DNA from: Orobanche coerulescens | Lineage: Eukaryota; Streptophyta; Magnoliopsida; Lamiales; Orobanchaceae | Assembly (NCBI GenBank): GCA_033398695.1 | Contig: CM065801.1 | Location: forward strand, 55,128,358 to 55,192,357 | DNA: 64,000 nt | Reading direction: 5' to 3' | In this document: positions 21,780-33,920 of the stretch, piece after piece | Numbering within the stretch: the stretch's first letter is position 1 | Layout of the letters: each line of letters starts with the position of its first letter | The notes under the pieces: model-generated | Databases searched by the model: none | Seen by the model: the letters and a program-made list of their open reading frames with translations, nothing else | What the model was told of the DNA's origin: nothing | Translations under genes and position numbers: made by a program

Positions 21780-22916
21780 AACTAAGGAAAACAATCCGAT
21801 AGTATAATCATTATTGGATATCAAACCACCAAAGTTATTGTGTAATAGAATCCGCCGATTGTAGTATTCGGAATATAGAATAGAATTAGAAAGTATGAGA
21901 TTCGATTATGCTATAATCATTTGCTGACAACCGAAAAATGATAGGGATAATCTTGTTGAGAAAATCGATATATCTAATGTTAACTGTAGAATTGAACGGA
22001 ATAATGGTACGTAATGCTTACGAACTTAGAAACGATACTAATATCGACAATTAAAACTACGCTAGGAATCCGATTAGGAAAGGGAGACTAGTTTTATTCA
22101 TCATGATCCGTACGAGGTGTTAATCGGATATTACGTGGCTAGGTTAAGCTCGAGCGGGTGTGGGGACTCCGTTTAGCACAAAGCACCTACTGTCGGATCA
22201 CAGGCAAGTGAAATCTTGCTCGAGAATTTTCTAATATTAATGTTATGTCTGTATGTGTGTATGTGCCATTTTTGATGAATGCCGACGGTTGTATTTGTCT
22301 AAAATATGTTATAAATGGGCCGATGTGTTAGGGATAAAACCTGTATGGTACCCGTGTGGAAATGTGTTAGGGGATAAGACCCGAATTGGGCGCCTATGTT
22401 CCGAGGTATTCCCGTGTGGATACTTCCGTGACCCTTGGTTGTGACCTTGGGGTTTATGTGATAAAAGCGAGAGACAACGTCGGTTGTGTGATGAAATATT
22501 CCCTGTTGATTATTTGGTACTGTGATTGGTAAAATGGAGTATATCGTTGCTAGTAGTTGTTATTTGGTATGGATTCTCTGACCCTGGTTACCTGGTATGA
22601 TTCGTCGTGCCAGGTAAAATTGTTCATCATGTGCAGGACATTCCCGAGGGGTCCGGTCAGACTTGAGCGGTGTTGGAATTTTCTCTTGTCGCTGCTTAAA
22701 TTAAATTAAATTTGCTTTCTTTTAAAAACCTATGTTGTGTAATAATTGGACTTTGAATTACATTTTTCCTTAGAATCTTTCGACTCATGTTATGTAAACC
22801 TTGAACCTAATGTTTTATCGCGACTTCCTTAAATTGTCTATTTTCTAACTAGCCTTGAGGGTCCCACGTGGGATTCACGGCACTGTAATACCTCGAGAGA
22901 TTTTGGGGGTGTTACA
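21780..22916 (+). repeat. G2 5' LTR, right part
   Basis: Continues the LTR interrupted at 12975, matches 8900-10088, and ends TGTAATACCTCG...GTGTTACA (22884-22916). The hairpin TTACCTGG/CCAGGTAA is at 22588-22617. Total LTR without the insertion is about 2.3 kb. Confidence 0.9.
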
Positions 22917-22921
22917 GAAAA

Positions 22922-22932
22922 TGGTATCAGAG
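22922..22932 (+). other. G2 primer binding site
   Basis: TGGTATCAGAG, 11 of the 12 usual initiator tRNA-Met positions, five bases after the LTR end. Confidence 0.88.
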
Positions 22933-23111
22933 AGAAACTCCTAGTTTGAATAAAATTTCTCCTAATTTTTCAAAGTTATTCCAATCCAACACCCCAAGCG
23001 ATCGTAACTCCTCATGGGAATGCAAAGTAAGTGATATGTGTGTTTCTGTCTATGTACTACATTTAATTGTAAACCGTGTATGGAACTGGCTTTAGATTAA
23101 TACCGTCAGTG

Positions 23112-24347
23112 ATGGCACGCCGAGGAGCTAGGAGGGTGGTGAATGATGCTCAGGGTTCCGCCGCGAACCACAATGAGGACGGGAACACTGCCGAGACCCA
23201 TCTGTGAGGGCGGCCGCCACCAGTTAATCAAAACGATCAGGAGGCAGAACGCCAGAATAACAACCCGGGAGGCATGGACCCAGCTTTTGTTCAGGCCCTT
23301 GCCCAGTCTATCGCCATGGGAATTGCTCAGGTCAACCAGGCGGAACGGATACCGGTCATCAATGTGGAAGAAAACGCAGCAAGAGACCGATGGTTGGGAG
23401 AGATGCTGAAGGCTAGGCCTCCATTATTTGACGGGGCAGGAGAGAAACACGTGGACGACTGGATTTCTGAAATGGAGACTGCCTTCGAAGTGATCGGATG
23501 CCCAGAGAACCGGAAGGTGCCGCTCGGGATTAATCAACTCCGTGACACTGCTGCACTTTGGTGGAGGACTTACAGGCCAGAGGACCGAGTGGTCGGGTAG
23601 ACCGAATTTTCCCGACTACTACGGAGCGAGTACTATCCCAGATCAGCCCGAACCGCTCACGGACAAGACTTTTTAAGTGCCGAACCTCATAACATGCCAG
23701 TACCAGAGATCATTCGGGCCTACCGAACCGAGCTAAGTTACATCTCACAGATGGTTCCATCAGAAGATCAATGAATATGCCACCTTTCACAGAGGTTGCC
23801 GGAGGATATACAGCGCTATGTCGCCGGATTTCACTGCACGACCCTGAGGGCATACGAAGACAAAGTCACAGCATATGCTGGTACTGTTGTTAATACCGAC
23901 ATCGGGCATAACTCGAAGAAGCAGAAGACATCAGTTCAGCCTGGGATCAGCAACAAAACGAATTCGAGGCCTGCATCTTCTTTTAAGTCGGTGGTTTCAT
24001 ACCAACATAAGGGTGTATCTGATCGGCCTTACCGTAGGGACTGTTTTAATTGTGGCGTGTCCGGGCATACTAAGGATCGGTGCCAGAAGACGGCTACCAA
24101 ATGTTTCACTTGCAGAAAGAGTGGACACATGTCTCGTTACTGCTGGCGGGCCAATCCCACTCAGAACCCAGCTTCCCAACCAAGTCAACAAGGCTCTGTG
24201 CAATCCCCTAGGACGCCTGCTGTTTCCAACTACCGAGCTCCATCCCACCAGAACCAACCACCGCTACACGGTGCCGGACGAGGCTGTGGGCGCGGCGGAG
24301 GTACTTCGTCCTTTTCGAGTCAGTGCCATCTCGTGTATTTGAGCTGA
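23112..24347 (+). pseudogene. gag: G2 gag (capsid and nucleocapsid), interrupted
   Basis: Frame from ATG 23112 (MARRGARRVVNDA). A TGA at 23205-23207 and a TAG at 23598-23600 interrupt it, and a compensated frameshift pair lies near 23750-23795. Capsid features: FVQALAQSIAMGIAQVNQAE, PPLFDGAGEKHVDDWISEME, and DTAALWWRTYRPED of the retrotransposon gag domain. Two CCHC knuckles follow: CFNCGVSGHTKDRC and CFTCRKSGHMSRYC. The tail is Gln/Ser/Pro-rich and ends in GRGCGRGGG. Stop at 24345-24347. It would form virus-like particles and bind element RNA. Downstream pol is in another frame here because of a frameshift around 24330-24350. Confidence 0.88.
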
Positions 24348-24357
24348 GGGCTACGGA

Positions 24358-27300
24358 TGGTTAGTTTGCGCCAGCTATCTCAGGTACTCTTCTTGTTAAC
24401 TCTCAGCCAGTGCATGTACTATTTGATACCGGAGCCACCCATTCGTTTATATCTATGGAATGTGTTGAATGCTTAAATCTTGTTTGTGTACCTTGTGAGC
24501 CCTTTACTATTAAACTACCTGAGGATAGTAGATTAGGCGGCGATCAAAAGGTTCGAGACTGTCGGATCTGCATCGACAATCATAGTTGGACCGCTAATCT
24601 TATGGTCTTTCCGCTCCAGAATGAAGATATCATATTGGGTATGGACTGGATGCCATTGCACAGAACGATCTTGGATACCTACCACTTGACTATTTCCATT
24701 TCGGCTCATGACGGTACCACACATGTCATCAGCGGACGTGAACACTTTAGTACGAAAGGGTCTCTCAGCATTGTCGCATCAGAAGCCTCCTGCAGCTCTC
24801 GAAGGGAGTACTATTGGTGTTATGTTCTTCGAGAGGATACTTCACAAATTACAATCACAAACATTCCGGTGGTGAATGAATTTCCAGACGTCTTTCCCGA
24901 TGAACTACCAGGGCTGCCACCGCATCGAGAAGTTGACCTTTCCATTGAACTCGAGCTGGGAACGAGACCTATTTCCAAACCTCCTTATAGGATGGCGCCG
25001 GCCGAGATGAAGGAATTAAAGATACAGCTCAAAGATCTGTTGGAGAAAGGGTTGATCCGCCCAAGCACCTCACCGTGGGGCGCGCCGGTACTTTTCGTTA
25101 AGAAGAAAGACAACTCTCTACGCTTGTGCATCGACTACAGGGAGCTAAATAAGATTACTATCAAGAATCGTTACCCACCACCAAGAATTGATGACCTCTT
25201 GGATCAATTACAAGGGGCAGTCGTGTTTTCAAAGATAGATTTACGGTCCGGATATCACCAATTGAGGATTCGGGAGGAAGATATACCCAAGACTGCATTT
25301 CGGTCGAGGTATGGACATTACGAGTATATCGTGGTATCATTCGGGATGACTAATGCCCCAACCATTTTCATGGAACTGATGAATAGAGTTTTGATTGATT
25401 TCCTCGATAAATGCATGTTGGTTTTTATCGACGACATCCTGATATATTCTCAAAGCCGACAGGAACATGAGGAACATTTGAGGCAAGTGCTGAGCATGTT
25501 AAGGCAACACCAACTTTATGCGAAACTGTCCAAGTGCGAATTCTGGATGCCAGAGGTAATTTTTCTCGGACATGTTGTCTCGGCAGAAGGTGTCAAGGTC
25601 GAACCACAAAAGATCGAGACAATAACGAGTTGGGAACCAACGAAGAACGTCAAGGAGGTTAGGAGTTTCCTATGACTGGCGGGTTACTATCGAAGATTCG
25701 TCGAGGCCTTTTCCTGTATCGCCCGACCGTTAACGAACCTACTGAGAAAGAGCACCAAATTTGTATGGGCAGATCGCGGAAGAGCTTCGACGAGCTCAAG
25801 AGTAGGCTAACTACTGCCCCAGTACTAGTGTTACCTCAGGGTACAGAAGGATTCATTATATACACGGATGCATCCAAGCACGGACTAGGGTGTGTCTTCA
25901 TGCAGAATGGCAGAGTCGTTGCGTACGCATCCCGAAAACTAAAGCCGTACGAAGTAAATTACCCGATGCATGACTTGGATCTAGCCGCAGTGGTGCATGC
26001 CCTCAAGATTTGGAGGCACTATCTTTACGGAGTTACTTGCAAAGTTTTCATGGATCATAAGAGTTTGAAATATATCTTCACTCAGAGAGAATTAAACATG
26101 AGGCAGAGGCGCTGGTTGGAGATAATCAAGGACTACGATGTGGAAATCTCCTATCATCCCGGGAAAGCCAATGTGGTAGCGGATGCTCTTAGTCGGAAAA
26201 CTACACAAGAGGTAATGGTATCCAACATAACAGTTCAGCCCAAACTGCAGCAAGACATCAGGAGAAGCAGCACCGAAATATGGATACAACGTAGGCAAGG
26301 ACAATTATGCTCTATCAATATACTTTCGTCCTTACTAAACGAGATACGTCTAACACAGATGGAAGATCCTGAATTACGTGCGATTGGTGCAAGAATCGAG
26401 GAAGGAGATGTTTTCGATTATAAGATTCAGGGTGATTTGGTGAGGTTCAAGAACAGGATATGTATTCCACCGAATCATGGGCTGAAGCAACCTATACTGA
26501 AGAAGGAGCACTCCACTCCCTATTCTATTCACCCCGGAGCAAGCAAGATGTACAAATATTTGCGACAGAGTTTTTGGTGGAAGAATATGAAATGGGAAGT
26601 TGCTAGGTTCGTCGCTCGATGTATGACGTGCCAACAAGTAAAGATTGAACACCGCAGACCATCCGGAATTATGCAACCCCTACCCATCCCGGAGTGGAAA
26701 TGGGAGAGCATATCAATGGACTTTGTCACTAAGCTACCCACGGCGGTGGGAGGAAAGGATACAATTTGGGTCATTGTTGATCGATTAACAAAATCGGCAC
26801 ATTTCATTTCTATTCAAGAGACAACCGGGATAGAGCAACTGGCCGTCATTTTCATCATAGAGATCGTAAGGCTACATGGCGTTCCATCATCCATCATTTC
26901 GGATAGGGACACCAGATACGTGTTTCATTTTTGGAAAGCTGTCATAAAGCTATGGGGACCCAAATACACTTTAGCAAGGCTTATCACCCTCAGACGGTTG
27001 GACAGACCGAGCGTACGATTCAAACCTTGGAAGATATGTTGAGGGCATGTGTGCTCGATTGGGGTAAGGATTGGGCTAGACATTTGGGATTAGTGGAGTA
27101 CTCGTACAACAACAGCTGGCATGCAAGCATAGGCATGGCACCGTTTGAGGCCCTGTATGGGCGAAGATGCAAGTCGCCGTTATGCTGGGATGATGCTTCC
27201 GACACCGCGGTTACCGAGTTAGATCTTATCCAGGAATCCATTAAGAAGATATCTATCGTTCGAAAGCACATGCTAGCCGAATGGAGTCAGCAGAAATCTT

Positions 27301-27584
27301 ATGCCGAAAACCGACAGCGACCGTTAGAATTTACGGTCGGGGATCATGTTTGGGTCAAAGTATCACCTATGCGGGGTATCCGGCATTTCGGCCAAAAGGT
27401 CAAGTTAAGCCCAAGATTTATAGGTCCGTTTGAGATACTGGACCGGGTAGGGAAGCTTGCGTATCGATTAGCTCTACCGCCGCATCTGGATGGAGTGCAT
27501 AACGTTTTTCACATCTCCCAGTTAAGGAATTATGACTATGATCCGAGTCACAAGCTCAATTTCGAAGAAGTGGAAACCGTATAG
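24358..27584 (+). pseudogene. pol: G2 protease-RT-RNase H-integrase, frameshifted
   Basis: Protease [11 protein letters not shown] sits near 24420. RT follows with [33 protein letters not shown], a variant [11 protein letters not shown], and catalytic FIDDILIYS near 25425-25450. A TGA at 25673-25675 breaks the RT-RNase H join, and the frame shifts by about 25780. RNase H has [20 protein letters not shown] and [14 protein letters not shown]. The HHCC-type zinc region has [13 protein letters not shown] and CMTCQQVK, and the integrase core has SMDFVTKLP and ISDRDT. A second frameshift near 26940-26975 moves to the frame ending at 27584, which holds [12 protein letters not shown], the FEALYGRRC region and a C-terminus with FIGPFEIL and HISQLRNY. 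The sequence past 27584 lacks the usual tail. Not functional as it stands. Confidence 0.92.
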
Positions 27585-27897
27585 GTTGAAGGGAGTGAAC
27601 AAGGGGAAAAATAAGATCGAATCATCCATTAGATAGGTTGGTGTTGGACACCACTTTATGAAAATTAATAGACTAGAAACCTGTTCGGTTGCCCTCTATT
27701 AAGATTTATAAAGAACTCGATCACCACTATGAAGTAGTGCAACGATACTTTCGGATTTCACATGGGGGTGTGTTGTTCCGATAAAAATAGTGGGAGCTAG
27801 ATAACAAGAATAGAAAAGACCTTAATTCTATACTCAGAACATAATATAACAAGTTACTAATTAATCTGTTATACTTAATGCAGACATAACTCTCAAT
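27585..27897. other. Junction between truncated G2 and Angela-like copia
   Basis: A few codons of G2 integrase tail may continue to about 27610. The rest is an AT-rich leader up to the copia gag ATG. No G2 PPT, no G2 3' LTR, no copia 5' LTR and no PBS are visible, so a deletion or illegitimate join lies here. Exact breakpoint not determinable by eye. Confidence 0.6.
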
Positions 27898-28791
27898 ATG
27901 ACAATGAATCCACTCGCAATTCTACTCGAAAAGAACACCCTGATTGGACCTACCTTTGTGGACTGGCTCCACAATCTGGTGATTGTCCTCAGTATAGAGG
28001 CACTAGGATACGTCTTGGAAACGGACATTTCGGCGCCTCCTGTGCGGACCAGAGCCAATCAGGAAGAGATTGAAAACCACGAAAAGGGGGTTAAGGATGA
28101 CATAAAAGTCTGTGCGTACATGAAGGCTTCTATGTATAATGAGCTTCAGAGAGCTCATGAGAAAATGACTTCTACTAGGCAGATTCTATCTCACTTAACC
28201 GAACTTTATGGTGTGCATAGCAGAACAGCTAGATATGAGATATCCAAGCAATTGTTCGGTGCAAGGATGAAGGAAGGTGAGAAGGTTGGGGAACACATCC
28301 TCAAAATGATATCCATGATCGAGAGATTGGAGGCTCTTGATTTTAAAATGGATACTTCTCTACAAACCGACCTTATCCTTCAGTCTCTCCCTGATTCCTT
28401 CTCACAGTTTGTTATGAACTTCAACTACAACAAGATTGCATGTAACTTAGCTGGGCTAATGAACAAACTGGTGACCGCTCAGTCTCAGATGAAGACTCCG
28501 CGGATGAAGGAGTCTTCCCTTGTGATTTCTTCTAGACTTCGGAAGTCTAAGAATAAGAAGAAAAAGACCAAGAAGCAGACTAGACCACATGTTAAGGACT
28601 TCAAGGGTAAGGGCAAGGCCCCAACGGTTCCAAAGAGCAAGAAGAAAGATGCTTGTCTCAAGTGCTGTGAGCTGGGCCACTGGGCTAGAGAGTGTCCGAT
28701 TCTTCATGGAACTTCAGGTACAGAACTTTTAGTTTTGGAAACAAATTGTTCTGCTACTGTATTGCTTCCTGGATACTGGATTTGGTGCTAG
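27898..28791 (+). CDS. gag: Copia gag (Angela-like)
   Basis: A 297-codon open frame from ATG 27898, the best-preserved copia gag in the window. The N-terminal two thirds is a UBN2-type gag domain (NTLIGPTFVDWLHNLVIVLS; VCAYMKASMYNELQRAHEKM; SLPDSFSQFVMNFNYNKIAC). A Lys-rich linker follows (RLRKSKNKKKKTKKQTRP) and then one CCHC knuckle, CLKCCELGHWAREC, near 28655-28695. The last residues are out of the ancestral frame: the protease (LDTGFGASSHICT) is read one base over, so the native gag-pol fusion is broken by a frameshift near 28730-28760. Role: particle assembly and RNA packaging. Expression is doubtful because the 5' LTR promoter is lost. Confidence 0.85.
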   Translation: MTMNPLAILLEKNTLIGPTFVDWLHNLVIVLSIEALGYVLETDISAPPVRTRANQEEIENHEKGVKDDIKVCAYMKASMYNELQRAHEKMTSTRQILSHLTELYGVHSRTARYEISKQLFGARMKEGEKVGEHILKMISMIERLEALDFKMDTSLQTDLILQSLPDSFSQFVMNFNYNKIACNLAGLMNKLVTAQSQMKTPRMKESSLVISSRLRKSKNKKKKTKKQTRPHVKDFKGKGKAPTVPKSKKKDACLKCCELGHWARECPILHGTSGTELLVLETNCSATVLLPGYWIWC

Positions 28792-31350
28792 TTCTCATAT
28801 TTGTACCGTGAATCAGGATCTGGAACAAAGTAGGAAGCTTGGAGCTGGGGAAGTGATGATCATAGTCAGAAGCGGGCATAGTGTCGAGGCGACCGACATA
28901 GGATCACTTCTTTTGGGTTTAGAATCCGGCTTTGTTTTGACTTTAGAAGATGTACTTGTTTTGCCCAAGGGGCACAAAAACATTGTATCTATTCCGGTCA
29001 TGGACCGAAAAGGTTTTTCATTTTTCATTGGTGATGGCTCCTGCAAAATTTATTTCAGAAATAAACTAGTGGGTACTGCTACATTGTTAAATGGATTGTA
29101 TCATCTAAATCTCAACAACAAAGTAGTTGTGAATACTATGACTAGAAAACGTGGTAGGGATGAAACCAATCAAGTTTTAAAATGGCATCTTAGAATTGGT
29201 CATGTTGGTCAGACCAAGGTTTACAAGATGGAAAAAGATGGACTTATGGGTCCATTGGGATCGGATCTCTTTCCTACTTGTGAATCTTGCCTTAAAGGCA
29301 AAATGACTAAGTCCCCCTTCATAGGGACTTTTGAAAGAGCCGCTGATAAATTGGGATTAATCCATACTGATGTATGTGGTGCTTTGGAAGTAGCACGTGA
29401 CGGAGATCAATATTTCATTACGTTTACGGATGATCATACTAGGTATGGTTATGTATACTTAATGAAACATAAATTCGAGCCCTTTGAGAAATTCCAGGAA
29501 TTCAAGGACCTAGTCGAGAAACAAACTGGTAATCACATCAAAACACTTCGGTCAGACCGAGGTGGCGAGTATATGAGTACGGAGTTTACGAGTTCCTTAA
29601 GGAACATGGAATAGTTTCACAACTAACACCTCCAGGTACTCCTCAGTTAAATGGTGTGTCAGAAAGAAGGAATCGGACCTTGTTCAACATGGTCCGTTCC
29701 ATGCTGGGCTATACTGACTTACCGATTTACTTGTGGGGGTATGCACTCCTGACTGCCGCCTTCATCTTGAACAGATGTCCTTCCAAATCCATTCCTAAAA
29801 CTCCATATTAGATGTGGGAGGGCAGGAAACCAAGTTTTAATCATATTAGGATTTGGGGATGTCCCGCCTATGTCAAGAATACTAAGGTGGAGAAGTTGGA
29901 AGTTAGGTCCGCGAAGGGATGTTTCATTGGATTCCCATCTGGGACGATGGGATATCTATTCTACATGTCCGAAGATTGAAAGATCGTTGTTGCTTAACAA
30001 GCACACTTCCTGGAAGAAGAGATTCATTCAGGAAGGCGGAGCAGGTAGAAATATTTCTTTGGAAGAATACAATGAAACTCCTTAGGAGACACCTGTGTAA
30101 GAAAATGAAACTGAACCTTCTGAAACACAAGTACAACCACCTCGTAGGTCTAGTAGGGTATCTCATTTACCTGAGAGGTAGAGTTTTATGCACTTGGAGG
30201 AACTGGGTTTCTATGAGGTTCCAGGTGATAAACAAGAGATCGACCCACGACCAATGACCTAGCAACGGTGGATGTAGACTCCATGAAATAGACTGTAGCA
30301 GTCTTCATGTAGTTGGAACCTTCGTTTTGACGAGGTGGTCAAAGATTTTGACTTCGTGCAAAATGAAGAGGAACATTGTGTATACAAGAGGGTTAGTGGG
30401 AGCTAGATCGCATCCTTAGTACTATATGTAGATGACATTCGACTAATAGGAAATGATGTGGGAATGCTCAGTTCTGGGAAAGCTTGGCTTTCGAGTAATT
30501 TCTCTATGAAAGACTTGGGAGAAGAAATCTATATTCTTGGGATTCGACTCTACTGGGATAGATCGAAGAGAATAATAAGTTTTTCCCAAGCCCTCTATAT
30601 AGATTAGATCTTAAAGAGGGTTCCTTCCGATGCGACATGGAATAAAACTCACCTTGAAGATGTGTCCTCGTAGTGAGGAACAAAGAAAGGAAATGAGTTA
30701 TATACCATATGCTTCGGCAGTGGGTAGCCTTACATATACTTTATTGTGTACAAAACCTGACATTGCGCATGCTGGAAGCGTGGTAAGTAGGTTTCGGGCT
30801 AACCCAGTCAGGGAACATTAGACCGTCGTAAAGAATGTTCTCAAGTACATTAGAAGTACTAAGAGATCTGATTCTTATATATGGTGGTGGAGAACAGAAT
30901 GTGGTGGGATTCACTGTATTGGACTTCCAAGGATAGAAAGACGATTATATGTCTACTTCTGGCTACATTTACTCTTAATGGAAGAGCAGTATCTTGGCAT
31001 AGTGCCAAGTATAGCGCGACTGCTGATTCCACCAGTTAGGCTGAGTATAAAGCGGCCTCGGAGGCCGCCAAAGGAAGGGTTAAGAAGTTACTAGGTAAAA
31101 TTCTCGTGACACTTTGTGCTAAGCTGCCTGAGCGGTAGCACAGGCCTAGGAGCCGAGGTTTCAAAACAGTACAAAACATATTGAGAGAGAGTATCATCTC
31201 GTAAGAGAATTTGTTCGCATAGAGATACATTGTGCTGCATAGAGTAGAGTCAGCCGACTACGTCGCTGATCCACTTACCAAGCGACATTCTCAGATTAGC
31301 TTGGAGTGTATTCTAGAGAACATGGGTATTAGATACCATAGTGTGTGGCA
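28757..31350 (+). pseudogene. pol: Copia pol (Angela-like): protease, integrase, decayed RT and RNase H
   Basis: The protease region has LDTGFGASSHICT just after 28765. The integrase pre-domain has WHLRIGHV..CESCLKGKMTKS, and the core has LIHTDVCGALEV, FTDDHTRYGYVYLM and LRSDRGGEYMSTE. A frameshift at about 29595 ends the long frame at 29614; PGTPQLNGVSERRNRT follows in another frame, and a TAG sits near 29809. RT is heavily decayed. Recognisable pieces are YVDDIRLIGNDVG (about 30425), a TAG near 30604, PYASAVGSLTYTLLCTKPDI (about 30705) and the RNase H tail DPLTKRHSQISLE (about 31270). Several stops and indels per domain make this clearly dead. Confidence 0.88.
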
Positions 31351-31357
31351 TTGAGTG

Positions 31358-31369
31358 CAAGTGGGAGAT
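31358..31369 (+). other. Angela-like copia polypurine tract
   Basis: AAGTGGGAGA-type tract directly before the LTR start TGTTAGGAGT at 31370. Confidence 0.8.
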
Positions 31370-33365
31370 TGTTAGGAGTATGCCCTCGAATGCCACTCAG
31401 AGGATGTTGAGTGAGGGCATTGTACTTGTAATTATGTAAATCATTAATATAAGGCAATGGTTGTTTCTTTATTTACTGGTGGTTACTGGCATTCCTAAAT
31501 CGTAAATATACATATAGAAACTAGTCCGTGTATTTGAGAGCAAAACGTTCCACTCCTTATTGGATAAGGGGGTCAGCACTGGAAAGGTTTATAGCTCAAA
31601 TACTTAATCGTTCGCAAGTCGATGAAACTTGACTGGGCATTAAGTTTATGTGAAGACTTGTATGACGTGTTCTTTGACATGGAGAGTGCCTATCGAACAC
31701 TAATGGTCAGTGGGAGCACACGTTATAGGTATGCTAATTGGATTAGTATACTCGAACTGACTCACCCTCGATTTATCACACGGATTTCACTCCGAGACAG
31801 TCAATGACGGAATCGAAAGGTTGTGATAGGTATTCGTGAACCTTAGACTTGAGGATTTAGTAGGGATGTGCTTGTGACGTCAAGATTTTCATTAGAGCAG
31901 TTCGACCCTGTAAACCAGAAGGCTGGGGTCAACCTTGACGTGCATCTTGACGGGCATGTAGCAGGTCCTACTGAATACCAAGATAGAATTCTTTCTCCCG
32001 TTAGTGAGCGAGTTATATGTCTTGTGTGGTTCTTAGCAGATGAGATCGTAAGTCTTTGGCCAAAGCATTGGAGCTAGTTGTATTGGATACACGAGAGCTC
32101 GATGATCTCGATTTGCATTAACGCATGCATAGCATCAAGTACAGATAGGGTTTGACTGACCGTGACCCTATAACTTGATCGGGACATTTGAAAGAAGGGT
32201 TTATACATTTACTGGTATTTACGACAGAATGGTTCTGGAATGATCCCAATCATTCATTCTCACTTGGGGTACAGTGTAGGCCGCCAGGATGCCTAGGTGG
32301 TGCTACTACTCTTTGGTTCCTCCCATTGCTGAATGAGATGAACCTACCGAGTCGCGCAATAGGATTGACGACGGAATGAATCGAGCTTAATCTCTCATTA
32401 TGAATATTAGATATTAGATATCTAATTTATTGGGACATTGGATGTCTAAATTGATTTATTGGATAAATTGATTTATGGCCTAATGAATTAAATAAATTAC
32501 CAGGTGATTAATTTAATTCATGAATATAATTATTTCTTGGAGAAATTAATTATGTCGGTATGTATTTGATATGATTAATTAATTGGATTAATTAATCGAT
32601 ATAAATACATCGGAACGAAATCGGAGTTTATCTGTTTGGACTCACGGGAGTCCGAAACGAATCGAACTCGTCCGACTTTTCATCTTAACCGCCCTCCCCC
32701 TTCCACCTAACTTCATCTTGTCTTTTGTTTTCAATTTTAAATGATAGACAAGGACTTGTGGGGTGACTTCATGTGGATAAGTTGTAGGTTGGTTGGAGGT
32801 GAATAAAGAACGAAGGAGAAGACAATCTCATTATAAGACTATTCCTCACTTCTCCATTTAGAGAATCAGCCGTGAGATATAGTGTAGAGAGAGAAAAAGT
32901 TCTCCAAGTCTTCTTCATCTTCATCACAAGTTCTTGATTTTTTTTCTTGGATAAAAATTGAGAGATAAATTGAGAGATAGTGAGTTATACACTTAGAGTG
33001 TTATAGTCACAATCAAAAGCTTCATCACTTAGCTATAGCCGTATCCTTAGAGGATAGCAAGGTGATCGTCGTTCCGATCGTTTCTCCGGCGCGTGACAAG
33101 TAGAGACGCGGTGTTTTCGGCGTTGGATCATCCAAGAGCTTGGAGCGGATTGGATCGTAAGGAAAGCAATCTAAAGCTTGGGGAATAGCTCAAGAGAAGG
33201 AATCCATTTAATCAACGGACTACAAGGGTGCGTTTCTATATCTCTTGTGTTTCGTATAATATACGTATATACGTAGCTCGATCGATCCTCGTAGGGATTC
33301 GGATCGAATTAATTTTTATTTTACCGCTTCCGCTGGGCCTTCGATTTAGGCACCGAATCCCAACA
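31370..33365 (+). repeat. Angela-like copia 3' LTR, about 2 kb
   Basis: It starts TGTTAGGAGTATGCCC after the PPT and ends ACCGAATCCCAACA at 33365. The small open frames inside it have no recognisable product. Direct right flank is LTR-B (TTCTT first). Without the 5' LTR the target duplication cannot be tested. Confidence 0.87.
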
Positions 33366-33567
33366 TTCTTGGGGGTTAGTAAAACTCCACTGTTTTACTT
33401 GTATAAGTATCAAACTATACAAAATGTAACAAGCAATTACAAATCATAAATCAGACAACCACACTCAACCAATCACGTATTCCTCAGAAGTTATAATAAT
33501 ATAGAAACCAACGCGAGTGGAATATTTGAAAAAATGAAATGTCATCGATGGAATTTTAGAAAGCGCA

Positions 33568-33839
33568 AATCATTTAGGAACTCATGTCCTAAGTTTGTCA
33601 AAATCATTTAGGAATTCATGTCCTAAGTTTTTCAAAATCATTTAGGAACTCCTGTCCTAAGTTTGTCAAAATCCTTTAGGAACTCATGTCCTAAGTTTGT
33701 CCAAATTCTTTAGGAACTCATGTCCTAATTTTGTCAAAATCCTTTAGGAACTCATGTCCTAAGTTTGTCAAAATCATTTAGGAAGTCCTGTCCTAAGTTT
33801 GTCAAAATCCTTTAGGAACTCATGTCCTATGTTTGTCAA
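33568..33839. repeat. 34-bp tandem repeat, eight units, in LTR-B
   Basis: Unit starts at 33568, 33602, 33636 and 33670 and continues at 34-bp steps to 33839. The core TTAGGAACTCATGTCCTAAG is itself an inverted repeat (TTAGGA/TCCTAA). The TR-GAG LTR has one or two diverged versions near 15415-15475. Confidence 0.93.
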
Positions 33840-33920
33840 AATCCTCTACATTAAAACATGCTCAACGATCAATCAAAACGCTTGTAAACTAATCACATAT
33901 ACCACATACAACAATCATAA

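Larger units (their letters stand above)
11792..27600 (+). mobile_element. Ty3/gypsy element G2, 5' LTR split by TR-GAG, 3' end lost
   Basis: Structure: 5' LTR 11792-12975 plus 21780-22916, PBS 22922, gag 23112-24347, protease-RT-RNase H-integrase to 27584. The chromovirus-type integrase C-terminus breaks off just after 27584, and a copia element follows with no G2 PPT or 3' LTR. Coding parts carry stops and frameshifts. The pol reads as a plant chromovirus of the Tekay type (judged by motif). The right boundary, about 27600, is approximate. Confidence 0.9.
27598..33365 (+). mobile_element. Ty1/copia element, Angela-like, without 5' LTR
   Basis: gag, protease, integrase, decayed RT/RNase H, PPT and a 2-kb 3' LTR are in order on the plus strand. 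The RT/RNase H relics (GNDVGMLSSGKAWLSSNFSM, MRHGIKLT..MCPRSEE) and a long LTR starting TGTTAGGAGTATGCCCTC recall the Angela lineage (motif judgement). The 5' LTR and PBS are missing. Left boundary approximate. Confidence 0.85.

Noticed and set aside
31036..31230. A tRNA-like stretch around 31125-31160
   Set aside because: No cloverleaf, no A/B box pair and no CCA-proximal stem could be drawn.
33568..33839. Regular repeats resembling a CRISPR array
   Set aside because: Units are contiguous 34-bp tandem repeats without unique spacers, lie inside a plant LTR and have no cas genes.
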